Assembly (NCBI GenBank): GCA_963784425.1
Contig: CAWARM010000012.1
Span: forward strand, 1-64,000
Direction: 5' to 3'
Length of the DNA stretch: 64,000 nucleotides
DNA from: SHZL01 sp963784425
GTDB taxonomy: Bacteria; Pseudomonadota; Gammaproteobacteria; Xanthomonadales; SZUA-36
Positions 51,150 through 60,143 of the stretch are shown here, piece by piece. The notes beneath the pieces are model-generated. The model did no database searches, was not told the origin of the DNA, and saw nothing but the letters and a program-made list of their open reading frames with translations. Made by a program: the position numbers and the translations under genes. Position 1 is the first letter of the stretch. Each line of letters opens with the position of its first letter.

Positions 51150-52334
51150 ATGTTAACCGTTGATGACGCGATAGGCCGTCTGCTGCTGCATGCCGGCCTG
51201 CGGGTGGGCACCGAAGACATCAGCCTCGCCGATGCCCTTGGGCGGGTGTTGGCTGCTGACGTGCATGCCGGGATCGACGTGCCACCAGCCGATAACAGCG
51301 CAATGGATGGTTATGCCATTCGCCACGTTGATGGTTCCGATCCGAACCAGCCATTGCCGGTAAGCCAGCGGATCGCGGCGGGCCATCCAGGAGTGAAGCT
51401 GCAAGCTGCTACTGCAGCGCGAATATTCACGGGCGCTGAAATTCCTGCAGGCGCTGACACCGTGGTAATGCAGGAAAATTGCACAGAGATCGAGGGTAGC
51501 GTAGTCATCAGGGAATTGCCTCCGCGGGGTGAAAATGTTCGTGTCCGTGGCCAGGACGTGGTGATGGGGCAGAAAATGCTGCCACTCGGCCAGCGCTTGC
51601 GGGCGCAGGACATGGGCTTGCTTGCTTCACAAGGGGTAAGCAGGGTCAGCGTGAGAAAGCGCCTGCGGGTTGCCGTATTGTCAACAGGTGATGAGTTGGT
51701 CGAGCCAGGGACAGCGACCGGTCCTGGCAAGATCTACAATTCAAATCGATATACCTTGCTTGGCCTGTTGCGGGGCTGGGGTTTTGAAGTTGTCGACCTG
51801 GGTATAGTGGCGGACCGGGTGGATGCCATCACGCAGGCCATGCAGCAGGCAGCTGCATTGGCCGATGTTGTCGTCAGTTCGGGCGGCGTGTCTGTAGGTG
51901 AAGAAGACCACGTCAAGGACGTGGTTGCCTCGCTGGGCAGTATTGACCTGTGGCGTATCGCGGTCAGGCCCGGTAAACCGTTCGCCTTTGGCCATATAGG
52001 GGGAACACCGTTCCTCGGGCTTCCCGGGAACCCGGTTTCCGTATTTGTAACCCTGCTGATCATTGGCCGTCCGTACCTATTCGCCTGCCAGGGTATTGAA
52101 TCCTGGGTGCTGAACCCTTCGCGCCAAAAGGCCCTCTTTAGCCGGCGTGGAAACCGGCGGGAAGAGTACTTGCGAGTGCGCAGCACTCCAGCGGGACTCG
52201 AGTTGTTCCCCAGCCAGAGCAGCGGCGTATTGATGTCCACCAGTTGGGGCGATGGACTGGTGCGCCAGTGTATTGACGAGGACATACTGGCAGGAGAGCC
52301 GGTGGACTTCCTCCCGTTCAGCATGTTGTCTTAG
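51150..52334 (+). CDS. moeA: Molybdopterin molybdenumtransferase
   Basis: This 394-residue MoeA inserts molybdate into adenylated molybdopterin. Conserved features are the early PPADNSAMDGYA loop, AARIFTGAEIPAGADTVVMQ, RVRGQDV, AVLSTGDELVEPG, SSGGVSVGEEDHVKDVV and GLPGNPVSVFVT. It is 17 bp after moaB and is the last gene of the rightward train. It converges with cfa. Confidence 0.95.
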   Translation: MLTVDDAIGRLLLHAGLRVGTEDISLADALGRVLAADVHAGIDVPPADNSAMDGYAIRHVDGSDPNQPLPVSQRIAAGHPGVKLQAATAARIFTGAEIPAGADTVVMQENCTEIEGSVVIRELPPRGENVRVRGQDVVMGQKMLPLGQRLRAQDMGLLASQGVSRVSVRKRLRVAVLSTGDELVEPGTATGPGKIYNSNRYTLLGLLRGWGFEVVDLGIVADRVDAITQAMQQAAALADVVVSSGGVSVGEEDHVKDVVASLGSIDLWRIAVRPGKPFAFGHIGGTPFLGLPGNPVSVFVTLLIIGRPYLFACQGIESWVLNPSRQKALFSRRGNRREEYLRVRSTPAGLELFPSQSSGVLMSTSWGDGLVRQCIDEDILAGEPVDFLPFSMLS

Positions 52335-52380
52335 GGATTTCCAGTGGCTGGTTTCAAGCTCGCAGGACAATAGCCAGCTT

Positions 52381-53541
52381 TTAAGACAATAAATTAACCC
52401 GGGGATAGACGTCTTTGCCCAAGCCCTGCTTGGTCATCACCAGGTGCCACAGGTAAATATGCTCAGTTTCAAAGCCGGCCTTGCTGGCAAGAAAGTAGTA
52501 GTTGAACATGCGTCTGAAACGCTCATCAAAGCGCTGGGAACCCTCGATATTGCGTATGTTTTCCCAATTTTTGTTGAAATTCCTGTGCCAGGCCGCAAGG
52601 GTTGGAGCGTAGTAGTGACCGTAATTTTCCCAGTCCTGGATGACCAAAAGGTCTTCGGCAGACTTTGCCAGTTGCGCCATCGAGGGCGCCATGGAATTGC
52701 GAAAGATATACTTCTCAATCCAGGGATCAACGACAGTCGTGGTCGCGCTGTTGCCAATGGTATGCAGCAGGAATATTCCGTTATCGTGCAACAGCTGATG
52801 AACAATTTCGAACAGGTGGCGGTAGTTTTTGTAGCCGACATGTTCAATCATGCCAATGATGGCCACTTTATCGAAATGGCGGCTGGCATACAGTTTGGGC
52901 AGGTCGCGATAGTCGGACTCGACGATATCGACGGGTAGTCCGGCCGTGTACTTGCGGGCATAAGCGATCTGTTCCTTGGATATGCTGATGCCGGTTACCT
53001 GGCAATGCCGTGTCTGCGCAGCGTAACGGGCAAATCCGCCCCAGCCGCATCCAATATCAAGTACTTTGTCGCCTGGTTTGAGCTGCAGCTTGTTGCAAAT
53101 CATTTCCAGTTTTTCAACTTCAGCTTCTTCCAGCGTTTTTGCGTGGTTGAAAAAACAGCACGTGTATTGGTTATAGGGTCCGAGGAACTGTTGGTAGAGG
53201 CGGTGATCGAGGTTGTAGTGGGTTTCGGCAATGGCCATGGAACCCTTGCGCGTCTGGAGGTTTACCAGTCGTGATTTCAAATCATGCCAGAACCGGTTCA
53301 GGGTGACCACGGCGCTTCCGGTCACCCTCTGGTGAATGATGCGCCGCACCAGGGCATCGATCTGATCGACGTCCCAGGTTCCATCCATGTATGACTCGCC
53401 GAAGGCCACGGAGCCCCCGGTCAGCACCCTGTTGAAAAAACTTTCGTCGTGGATCTGCAGGTCCCACGGGTTTGGCCCACCTACCGTAATGCCACCCTGG
53501 GCGAACAAGTCAGTGACAAGTTTTTTTGCAAGCCTCGACAT
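52381..53541 (-). CDS. cfa: Cyclopropane-fatty-acyl-phospholipid synthase
   Basis: This 386-residue SAM-dependent enzyme converts cis-unsaturated membrane fatty acids to cyclopropane forms. Features are FGESYMDGTWDVDQIDAL in the N-terminal lipid-binding part, YNLDHRLYQQFLGPYNQYTC then CFF, the SAM motif VLDIGCGWGGFARYAA, and the acid-base region ISKEQIAYARKY and IGMIEHVGYKNYR. Length is typical. No regulator or clear promoter was identified in the 242 bp upstream (53542-53783), which contains no gene. Confidence 0.95.
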   Translation of the reverse strand: MSRLAKKLVTDLFAQGGITVGGPNPWDLQIHDESFFNRVLTGGSVAFGESYMDGTWDVDQIDALVRRIIHQRVTGSAVVTLNRFWHDLKSRLVNLQTRKGSMAIAETHYNLDHRLYQQFLGPYNQYTCCFFNHAKTLEEAEVEKLEMICNKLQLKPGDKVLDIGCGWGGFARYAAQTRHCQVTGISISKEQIAYARKYTAGLPVDIVESDYRDLPKLYASRHFDKVAIIGMIEHVGYKNYRHLFEIVHQLLHDNGIFLLHTIGNSATTTVVDPWIEKYIFRNSMAPSMAQLAKSAEDLLVIQDWENYGHYYAPTLAAWHRNFNKNWENIRNIEGSQRFDERFRRMFNYYFLASKAGFETEHIYLWHLVMTKQGLGKDVYPRVNLLS

Positions 53542-53783
53542 TTCCGGGCGACCCAGCCTCCTGATTTCCCATCCACCAGCTTGTGCGGCCAGGCAACTTT
53601 TACCTGCGGCACTCTAAGCAACGGACCAAGTTGCTAGTATTGCATGGTGCCGGAATTTGTAACAACAGTTGGCCCGAATTGCCAAGACATGCCCTTGTCC
53701 CGTATCGTGTTCATCCTTTGACGGCCACACCGAATCGCTGTCCAGCCCGCTGGTCTGAACAGCAAACCTTATAAGGACGTGTA

Positions 53784-54770
53784 ATGAAAGCAGCCTGGTA
53801 TGAGCGCTTTGGTCAAGCGCGGGACGTACTGGAAACGGGTGACAGGCCCATGCCCGTTGCCGGCCCCGGGGAGATCCTCGTGCGCTTGAAAACCAGCGGA
53901 GCCAATCCTTCTGATGTAAAAAAACGCGCCGGCTCCATACCGGACCTGCTCAGCCAGGGTTACGTAATTCCACACAGCGATGGTGCCGGCGTCATAGAGT
54001 CTGTTGGCACAGGCGTGCAGCGAGCCCGCGTTGGGCAGGCGGTCTGGCTGTACCAGGCCCAGTTCGGGCGCCGCTGTGGCACTGCAGCCGAATTTGTTGC
54101 CATCGATGCTGCTCGCGTGATCCCGCTACCGGCAAACACATCGTTTGAGCAAGCTGCGTGTTTTGGCATTCCCCTCATGACTGCGCACCGGTGTGTATTC
54201 GCCGACGGACCTGTCACGGGGCAAACGCTGCTGATCACCGGCGGGGCGGGCAGGGTGGGCCATTATGCGATCCAGTGGGCTGCCAGGTCCGGGGCGCGCG
54301 TGATCGCCAGCGCCAGCAATCCTGCAGACGCACAATGTTGCCTGGACGCAGGTGCACAAGCCGTTGTCAGCCACTGCGATGACCAGTGGGCAGAGCAGGT
54401 GCTTGCCGCCAACGAAGGTCGCAGGGTGGACCGGGTAATTGACGTGGAGTTTGGTGCAAACCTCCCGGAAGTGCTCAATCTGATACGCACCAGCGGCACC
54501 ATTGTCAGTTATTCTTCCACGGTGGTAGCTGAGCCGAAAATTCCATTCTACCGGATGATGTACATGGATCTGAGCATCCGCCTGGTACTTGTTTACTCCA
54601 TGCCGGAGCCGGCAAAGCAACATGCCATCAATGATATTTCGGCATGGCAGGAAGCAGGTCATCTGCAACATCGTGTGGCACACCTTGTGCCACTTGATGA
54701 AATTGCCCGGGCGCATGAGCTCATTGAGCGAGGTGGATTCCGGGGCTGCGTGGTGATTCGGACAGAGTGA
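53784..54770 (+). CDS. MDR-family NADPH:quinone reductase
   Basis: This 328-residue zinc-free medium-chain dehydrogenase is related to zeta-crystallin. The catalytic-domain sequence GEILVRLKTSGANPSDVKKR lacks the structural zinc cysteines, and the nucleotide motif LLITGGAGRVGHYAIQWA indicates NADPH. It probably reduces quinones or enones by one or two electrons. AAGGAC precedes ATG 53784. The stop overlaps the next gene (TGATG), suggesting joint translation with the esterase. Confidence 0.88.
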   Translation: MKAAWYERFGQARDVLETGDRPMPVAGPGEILVRLKTSGANPSDVKKRAGSIPDLLSQGYVIPHSDGAGVIESVGTGVQRARVGQAVWLYQAQFGRRCGTAAEFVAIDAARVIPLPANTSFEQAACFGIPLMTAHRCVFADGPVTGQTLLITGGAGRVGHYAIQWAARSGARVIASASNPADAQCCLDAGAQAVVSHCDDQWAEQVLAANEGRRVDRVIDVEFGANLPEVLNLIRTSGTIVSYSSTVVAEPKIPFYRMMYMDLSIRLVLVYSMPEPAKQHAINDISAWQEAGHLQHRVAHLVPLDEIARAHELIERGGFRGCVVIRTE

Positions 54771-56380
54771 TGCCTATGCGCGAACAAGGCAGGTTCACCC
54801 GTCCTGGCACACTTGCCCTGTGGGCATTCGTAATTGCTGGTTTGGTGCCGGGTGCATGCACGAGGTCCCCGCCCGCGCCCGAGGTAATGGCCAACGGAGA
54901 GACCTTGCAAGGTGCATGGGCGGGCAATGAAAACGATATTGCGGTCTTCAAAGGTGTGCCCTTCGCGGCGCCACCCGTCGGAGACCTGCGCTGGCGTGCT
55001 CCCAGGCCGCACCAGCCAAGGCCGGGGCTGCAAGCTGCGCAGGAATTTGCTCCAGCCTGCATGCAAACAGACTTCATCGTCGACTGGTATGCGCGCGTTG
55101 CTGCTGCTTTCGGCAATAAAGCAGATGTCGTGGGCAGACCGAATGGCGTGAGCGAAGACTGCCTTTTCCTGAACATCTGGACACCGTCACTGGCAGCGGG
55201 CGCAAAGTTGCCGGTCATGATCTATGTTCACGGCGGAAGCAACAAAGGTGGCTGGTCCTACGAACCAAATTATGTCGGCGACCGGCTGGCAAAACGCGGA
55301 GTTGTTGTCGTCAGCATAGCCTACCGCCTCGGCCCGCTGGGTTTCTTTTCCCATCCCGCTCTGGACAACGGCCCCAGGGAACCGGTGGCCAATTTCGGCT
55401 TGCTGGATATTGAGCAGGCATTTCGCTGGGTCAAACAGAACATTCAAAATTTTGGCGGAGACGCGGGCAACATCACTGGCTTTGGTGAATCCGCAGGCGC
55501 CGGGAATTTACTCATGCTGGCCCTGGCAGGAAGGGACCGGGACCATCTGTTTCAACGCATCATTGCTGAAAGTACGGGAGCTTCCACGGCAGAGCTTGGC
55601 ACGCTGGAGGAAGAAAAGGTGCGGGGACAAGCATTGGTCCAGGCGGCCGGGCTGGGTGCGGATGCCAGCATTGCGGAACTGCGCGCGCTGCCTGCCAAGG
55701 ACCTGGTCAAGGCAGCCGATACCAGCCTCAAGGGCCGCTATTTCAGCCCGGTACTCGACGGCTTGACCCTTGAACAGCAACCGCTGGTTGCGCTGGCGAG
55801 TGAACGAGGGCGTAAGCTGGATCTGTTGATCGGAACAAACGCGGATGAGTGGTATATGTACATTGATCCGGCCATTGGGTCGGGAGAGGTCAACCGCTGG
55901 ATCGCTGATACTGCGCCTGCGTATGCCGGATCGCTGCTGGCTGAGGTTGATGACGAACCTGACCCGCGTAAGGCCATGGACCGGTTGCGAACGGCGCGCG
56001 ACACACTGTGCCCTTCACGGTACCTGGCAGGTGCTATCAGCAGGCAGGGTGGACAAGGGTTCGTATATTATTTTACCCGGCGCAGGCCGGGAGTAGGCGG
56101 GGCTGAACTGGGCGTTTACCATGGTGCAGAACTTCCTTATGTGTTTGATCAGCACGATAGCTGGCTGCCAACGGATGACCAGGATCACGTGCTGTCAGAG
56201 GCGATGATGGACTATTGGAGTTCCTTCGCGAAAAATGGAAGCCCCCAAGCTACTAACCACCCGGGCTGGCCGGTATACACGGCCAGCAGACAGTACGTGA
56301 TGGAATTGGGTAACCAGATTCACATCGTCAAACCGCATGATGACGTTCTGTGCCGTTACCTTGGTCCAAAAGAGAAGTGA
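54770..56380 (+). CDS. Type-B carboxylesterase, probable lipoprotein
   Basis: The product has 536 residues from ATG 54770 (ATG 54776 is an alternative). The alpha/beta hydrolase core has FKGVPFAAPPVGDLRWRAP, EDCLFLNIWTP, oxyanion HGGS and the nucleophile elbow GFGESAGAG around residue 240. The C-terminal His is in the YHGAELPYVF region, as in cholinesterase-like enzymes. A hydrophobic N-terminus ending VPGAC suggests lipidation, so the enzyme is exported and hydrolyses an unknown ester. It is coupled to the MDR gene. Confidence 0.9.
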   Translation: MPMREQGRFTRPGTLALWAFVIAGLVPGACTRSPPAPEVMANGETLQGAWAGNENDIAVFKGVPFAAPPVGDLRWRAPRPHQPRPGLQAAQEFAPACMQTDFIVDWYARVAAAFGNKADVVGRPNGVSEDCLFLNIWTPSLAAGAKLPVMIYVHGGSNKGGWSYEPNYVGDRLAKRGVVVVSIAYRLGPLGFFSHPALDNGPREPVANFGLLDIEQAFRWVKQNIQNFGGDAGNITGFGESAGAGNLLMLALAGRDRDHLFQRIIAESTGASTAELGTLEEEKVRGQALVQAAGLGADASIAELRALPAKDLVKAADTSLKGRYFSPVLDGLTLEQQPLVALASERGRKLDLLIGTNADEWYMYIDPAIGSGEVNRWIADTAPAYAGSLLAEVDDEPDPRKAMDRLRTARDTLCPSRYLAGAISRQGGQGFVYYFTRRRPGVGGAELGVYHGAELPYVFDQHDSWLPTDDQDHVLSEAMMDYWSSFAKNGSPQATNHPGWPVYTASRQYVMELGNQIHIVKPHDDVLCRYLGPKEK

Positions 56381-56389
56381 GTATGAAGA

Positions 56390-57604
56390 TTGAAAAATAG
56401 AATCGTTATCCTCGGGGCAGGGCAAGCGGGTGTGCAGGCGGCGATGAGTTTGCGCCAGGGTGGCTACAAGGGGGAAGTCATCCTTGCAGGAAAAGAACCG
56501 CATGTGCCGTACCAGCGCCCTCCCTTGTCCAAGCAAGTGCTGAAAAAGGAATGGGCTGCGGAGCGTTGCCAGTTTCGGCACATTGAGTCCTACGCAGAAC
56601 ATGATATTGACTTATTGCTGGGAGTTTCTGCTGTCAGCGTGGATGCTGCAGCCGGGAAAGTAAGTCTTGATGACGGCTCCGATTGGGGCTACGACTCCTT
56701 GATCATTTGCACCGGTAGTCGCTTGAATCGGCTGAGCATGGCAGGCAGCCAGTTGCCGCATGTGCACTATCTCAAGACCGTAGATGACGCACTCGCACTG
56801 TCGAATCGCCTGGTTCCCGGCGCACGTCTGGCCGTAATCGGCGGTGGTTACATCGGTCTTGAAGTTGCCGCAGCGGCCCGCAGCCTGGGTTGCGAAGTAG
56901 CTGTCATAGAGGCTCTGGACCAGGTAATGAAACGATCCGCCCTGCCCGAAATTGCCGGGTATTTGCACCAGCGCCACGAGCAGGAGGGCGTTGCTTTTCA
57001 TATGAACCGCAAAGTTGCCGGGTTGCAAGGCACATCGTGTATTACTGCAGTGGAACTCGAAGACGGTGAGCTGGTTCCCGCTGATCTTGTCATGGTGGGG
57101 GTAGGTGTGCGCCCCGATTTACAATTGGTGGAGGGGTCTGGCATCGCTACCAAGCGGGGGATCCTGGTAGATGGATCCTGCCGCAGTAGTGTGGCGAATG
57201 TTTTTGCGGCAGGTGATGTTGCTGAAATGGAACATCCCTTGCTGGAGGGTTGGCACGTACTTGAATCGGTGCAGAATGCAGTTAGCCAGGGCAAAGTAGC
57301 GGCTGCAGCCGTACTCGGCCAGGAGGCATCGTATTCTGATGTTCCCTGGTTCTGGTCAGAGCAGTATGATTGTCGACTGCAGATGGCCGGTATACCACGT
57401 GGCGGCGATCAGTTGGTGCGCCGTGAAAACGACGAAACAGGCGGATTTAGCGTATTTGCGTTGGCTCAAGGCCACCTGCACGCCGTGCAGAGTATCAACT
57501 CACCCAGGGACTACATGGTGGGTCGACAACTGATTTCACATCGCTCCGAGGTCAGTCCTCACATATTGTCGGATCATGCTTACAACCTGAAGGAATTACT
57601 TTGA
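56390..57604 (+). CDS. Ferredoxin reductase, rhodocoxin/putidaredoxin reductase type
   Basis: This 404-residue FAD protein has the FAD motif IVILGAGQAGVQAA at the start, the NAD(P)H motif AVIGGGYIGLEVAAAA near residue 150, RPPLSKQVLKK, and VFAAGDVAEME binding the FAD. A C-terminal domain with VPWFWSEQYDCRLQMAG follows. It passes electrons from NAD(P)H to a [2Fe-2S] ferredoxin. It starts at TTG 56390, since the nearby ATG 56383 is in another frame and stops at once. The stop overlaps the ferredoxin TTG start. Confidence 0.92.
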   Translation: MKNRIVILGAGQAGVQAAMSLRQGGYKGEVILAGKEPHVPYQRPPLSKQVLKKEWAAERCQFRHIESYAEHDIDLLLGVSAVSVDAAAGKVSLDDGSDWGYDSLIICTGSRLNRLSMAGSQLPHVHYLKTVDDALALSNRLVPGARLAVIGGGYIGLEVAAAARSLGCEVAVIEALDQVMKRSALPEIAGYLHQRHEQEGVAFHMNRKVAGLQGTSCITAVELEDGELVPADLVMVGVGVRPDLQLVEGSGIATKRGILVDGSCRSSVANVFAAGDVAEMEHPLLEGWHVLESVQNAVSQGKVAAAAVLGQEASYSDVPWFWSEQYDCRLQMAGIPRGGDQLVRRENDETGGFSVFALAQGHLHAVQSINSPRDYMVGRQLISHRSEVSPHILSDHAYNLKELL

Positions 57605-57915
57605 TAACGATCAATGTCCTCGACCGGGAAGGTCATGAACATGCGGTGGAAGCGCACGCCAATGACCGCTTGATGGAGGTTTTACGCGAGTTTGACTGGG
57701 GCGTTTCCGCCATTTGCGGAGGTATGTGTTCCTGTGCGACCTGTCATGTTTTTGTAGACGAAAACTGGCTGGACCGTTTTCCTCCGCGAGAAATGGACGA
57801 GGAAGAGCTGCTTGAATTTCTGGACCATTTTCAACCCAACTCCCGGCTGAGCTGCCAGTTGGAACTGCAGCAAAAGCACGATGGCCTGGTGGTAAAACTC
57901 GCCCCCGAGGAATGA
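57601..57915 (+). CDS. [2Fe-2S] ferredoxin, adrenodoxin/putidaredoxin type
   Basis: This 104-residue ferredoxin has cluster cysteines in CGGMCSCATC and RLSCQL, the vertebrate-type C-x5-C-x2-C plus C arrangement, and an acidic patch (MDEEELLEFLDHF) for docking partners. Its TTG start overlaps the reductase stop, so the two are expressed as a pair. No P450 or ring hydroxylase is adjacent. Confidence 0.92.
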   Translation: MITINVLDREGHEHAVEAHANDRLMEVLREFDWGVSAICGGMCSCATCHVFVDENWLDRFPPREMDEEELLEFLDHFQPNSRLSCQLELQQKHDGLVVKLAPEE

Positions 57916-57966
57916 ATCGGCGCACGCTGCTGGCGCCTGTGCCGGTCTGAAAATTACAGAGCTGCA

Positions 57967-57985
57967 GCGGACCCTTGGGGTCCGC
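57967..57985. terminator. Hairpin between convergent ferredoxin and pseudopilin genes
   Basis: GCGGACCC (57967-57974) pairs perfectly with GGGTCCGC (57978-57985) around a 3-nt loop. The following GCTTGTTATT is only moderately T-rich. Its position between converging genes suggests a bidirectional terminator. Confidence 0.6.
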
Positions 57986-57990
57986 GCTTG

Positions 57991-58446
57991 TTATTCGATG
58001 AGCAAGCGCTGATCGAAGGCAGCGTCGCGGTCTGAAATGAGTTTTATCCGCGCTGGGGACTCGACTTTTCCCACGGAGTTGAAGACCACCTCGCTGGCGG
58101 CGGTTTCGAGATGAATTTCCACTGGAAACACGAACTCATGGTCCAAGACGCTGGAATCCAGATCAGTTGCTGTGGTGGCAAAAGAAAGGGTTACCTTGCC
58201 GGGTTCATTAGGGTTATCGGATACAAGGTGCATGATGACATCGGCTTGCTTACTGATGGCCGTGCTGCGGGCCAAGTAAATGACCTGCTGCAGGCCTTCA
58301 ACTGCGGCCTGCATTTCTGCCTTTGCTCTATCCTTTTGAGGTGAGGGCAGGGCCATTGCAACAATAACCGTCAGGACAGCGAGAACGATCAGAATTTCTA
58401 TTGCGCTTATTCCGCGTACTCGGGTTTTGCTGCTGTTCAGGATCAT
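57991..58446 (-). CDS. GspH/FimT-like pseudopilin
   Basis: This 151-residue protein has prepilin site VRG/ISAIEILIV with Glu at +5. A hydrophobic helix (LIVLAVLTVIVAMALPSPQ) and AEMQAAVEGLQQVIYLARST follow, then the beta-strand region typical of GspH/FimT (AISKQADVIMHLVSDNPN). It may be the FimT-type minor pilin missing from the pilV-W-X-E operon, or a type II secretion GspH. It stands alone, converging with the ferredoxin gene. Confidence 0.82.
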   Translation of the reverse strand: MILNSSKTRVRGISAIEILIVLAVLTVIVAMALPSPQKDRAKAEMQAAVEGLQQVIYLARSTAISKQADVIMHLVSDNPNEPGKVTLSFATTATDLDSSVLDHEFVFPVEIHLETAASEVVFNSVGKVESPARIKLISDRDAAFDQRLLIE

Positions 58447-58509
58447 TCCCCCTGATAGCTATCCCGGCTCAGTACCGGGATAGCTGCTTACCTGCAATCA
58501 ATCATTCAA

Positions 58510-59100
58510 TCAATGCTTTATCTGCCAGATTACAAGCTTCCAAGTGCTCTTGTCCGCTTTTCGCACGTCCACGCCCGTGTAATACGTCTTACCTGCGATC
58601 ACAGTAAACTTCAGTGTACTTTGGCCAATGTGTTCACCCTCGGTGATAGCTACTGGATTGTCGCCAGTAAAGGTGGCGCACTTGGTGGGATCAACCCCAC
58701 CGTAACCGGAAATGCTGTGTTCGCCAGGTGCAAATTCGAACGTATCTGTCTTGTCTGTCGCTTTAACTTCTTTGCCGTCAACAGCGGTCACGACTGTAGA
58801 AAGTATGCAGTGCTCGGATAAGCCTTCGTTAGTCACAACAGTTGCTGTTGTTTTAGGTTCTGGCGCAGGCGCTGCGGGCTTGGGTGCCTTCTGAGGTGGC
58901 GGCTTGCGTGCGTCCATGCCCGGGGGAGATCCATGAGTCTTGGGAGCGGGGGCCGTGGTTGCGGGAGTTGTGGTTGCAGGCTTTGTCGTTGTAGCAGGCT
59001 CCGTCGCCGGAGTCGATGCCGGGGCAGGGTCGCTGGCTGCCAGCGAGGAAGCTCCCGCAATCAGGGCGGCGGCGATAATATTTCGAATAAACTTACTCAT
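58510..59100 (-). CDS. Exported Pro/Thr-rich protein of unknown function
   Basis: This 196-residue protein has a signal peptide (FIRNIIAAALIAGASSLAAS). A low-complexity linker of about 60 residues follows (PASTPATEPATTTKPATTTP, then Lys/Pro segments). The C-terminal domain has HCILSTVVTAVDGKEVKATD, FEFAPGEHSISGYG, CATFTGDNPVAI and AGKTYYTGVDVRKADKST. The C-terminal part looks like a small beta domain with two cysteines; family not recognised. The linker would space it from the membrane or cell wall. Confidence 0.65.
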   Translation of the reverse strand: MSKFIRNIIAAALIAGASSLAASDPAPASTPATEPATTTKPATTTPATTAPAPKTHGSPPGMDARKPPPQKAPKPAAPAPEPKTTATVVTNEGLSEHCILSTVVTAVDGKEVKATDKTDTFEFAPGEHSISGYGGVDPTKCATFTGDNPVAITEGEHIGQSTLKFTVIAGKTYYTGVDVRKADKSTWKLVIWQIKH

Positions 59101-59200
59101 AACGTCTCCGGGGTGATGAAATTAATCGCCGGATTCAAAGTCCGGCGTTAGGGCGATTTTACCAGCTATGCATAGAATCGTGCTGGGTAAAAAAGTTCAA

Positions 59201-59911
59201 TCATTCATTCGCAGGCGCAGTCCACTGGGCGCTTTCCTTCTCATTTTTCGCCTCGTTCAGGGCATCAAGCAGGATTTGGGCCCAGCCTTTCAGAATCCGG
59301 TCTGCAGCAGCTTTATTGGTGACCGAGTTGGTCCAGGTATAAAACTGCCCATTCCTGTTGTCGGCCTTGCGATCCAGCGCCTTGGCAATCAGGTCGCCCG
59401 TAACGGAGTCATAGATTTCCACGTACAAAGTCATCTCGCCCGCTGAGGACGTGTAAGTGCGGGAAATTCCCGCTGTCGGCTTGTCCGGCGCGTTGACGTC
59501 GAGGTTGATGATGGCCGGCCGGATCAGAAGCACGTTATCGCCGGCTTCGGTGACTACGGGATAGCCGCCATCGACTAGGGATTTTCTGAACACTGCATCA
59601 AATTCTGTTGCCAGGCGTGTCTTGATGCCTTCAATGTCCTTGGAACTTAAGCGGCTGGTTGTCATGGAACTCGATCGCTGATCGCGCTCCCAGTTCTTTC
59701 GGAATGCCACATGCGCATCGAGCAGGATAACCGACGTGTAGCTGGCGAGGTCGGCGCCGGGTTGTGCATAGACCACGGCCATTTTTGAATCCTGCACGCG
59801 CTGCAGGCCATCCGGTGTGACTTCGGGCAGCTCTTCCTTTGCAAACAGTCCAGCGCTCAGGCTGGCGAAAGTGAGTAGCAGGGCGCTATTGGTCAGAATC
59901 CTGGTGAACAT
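59201..59911 (-). CDS. Exported DUF3313-like protein
   Basis: The product has 236 residues from ATG 59911 (upstream ATGs at 59917 and 59929 are also possible). A signal peptide (ILTNSALLLTFASLSAGLFA) is followed by VTPDGLQRVQDSKMAVVYAQ, SYTSVILLDAHVAFRKNWER, LATEFDAVFRKSLVDGGYPV, LLIRPAIINLDVNAPD and LYVEIYDSVTGDLIAKALD. This matches the DUF3313 family of predicted periplasmic proteins. Function is unknown. It sits in a run of exported proteins (58.5-62.5 kb). Confidence 0.75.
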   Translation of the reverse strand: MFTRILTNSALLLTFASLSAGLFAKEELPEVTPDGLQRVQDSKMAVVYAQPGADLASYTSVILLDAHVAFRKNWERDQRSSSMTTSRLSSKDIEGIKTRLATEFDAVFRKSLVDGGYPVVTEAGDNVLLIRPAIINLDVNAPDKPTAGISRTYTSSAGEMTLYVEIYDSVTGDLIAKALDRKADNRNGQFYTWTNSVTNKAAADRILKGWAQILLDALNEAKNEKESAQWTAPANE

Positions 59912-60039
59912 AGTCATTTGTACTCCCATAGGTTTAAAGCCGGATTTTGCTGGATTGGTGCCAGTTTAGTCGATGCTGAAGTGCAGAGTCCATCGTGGTG
60001 TTGCTGTCGCCCTGAACCCGTTTGAACTGCGTTTTCATG

Positions 60040-60068
60040 TTTCGATTTGATATATTTTCCAATCGAAA
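60040..60068. promoter_or_regulatory. Dyad upstream of the exported phosphatase gene
   Basis: TTTCGATT (60040-60047) and AATCGAAA (60061-60068) form an exact 8-bp dyad with a 13-bp AT-rich spacer (TGATATATTTTCC). It lies 75 bp before the phosphatase ATG and could be a repressor or activator operator. No matching regulator is in the window. Confidence 0.5.
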
Positions 60069-60143
60069 GCGGTCTGATAACCGGCTATGCTGTCACAATC
60101 CGGTAATTGCGAATGCCGCTTAAACCCGGAAATGGAGCAATTA

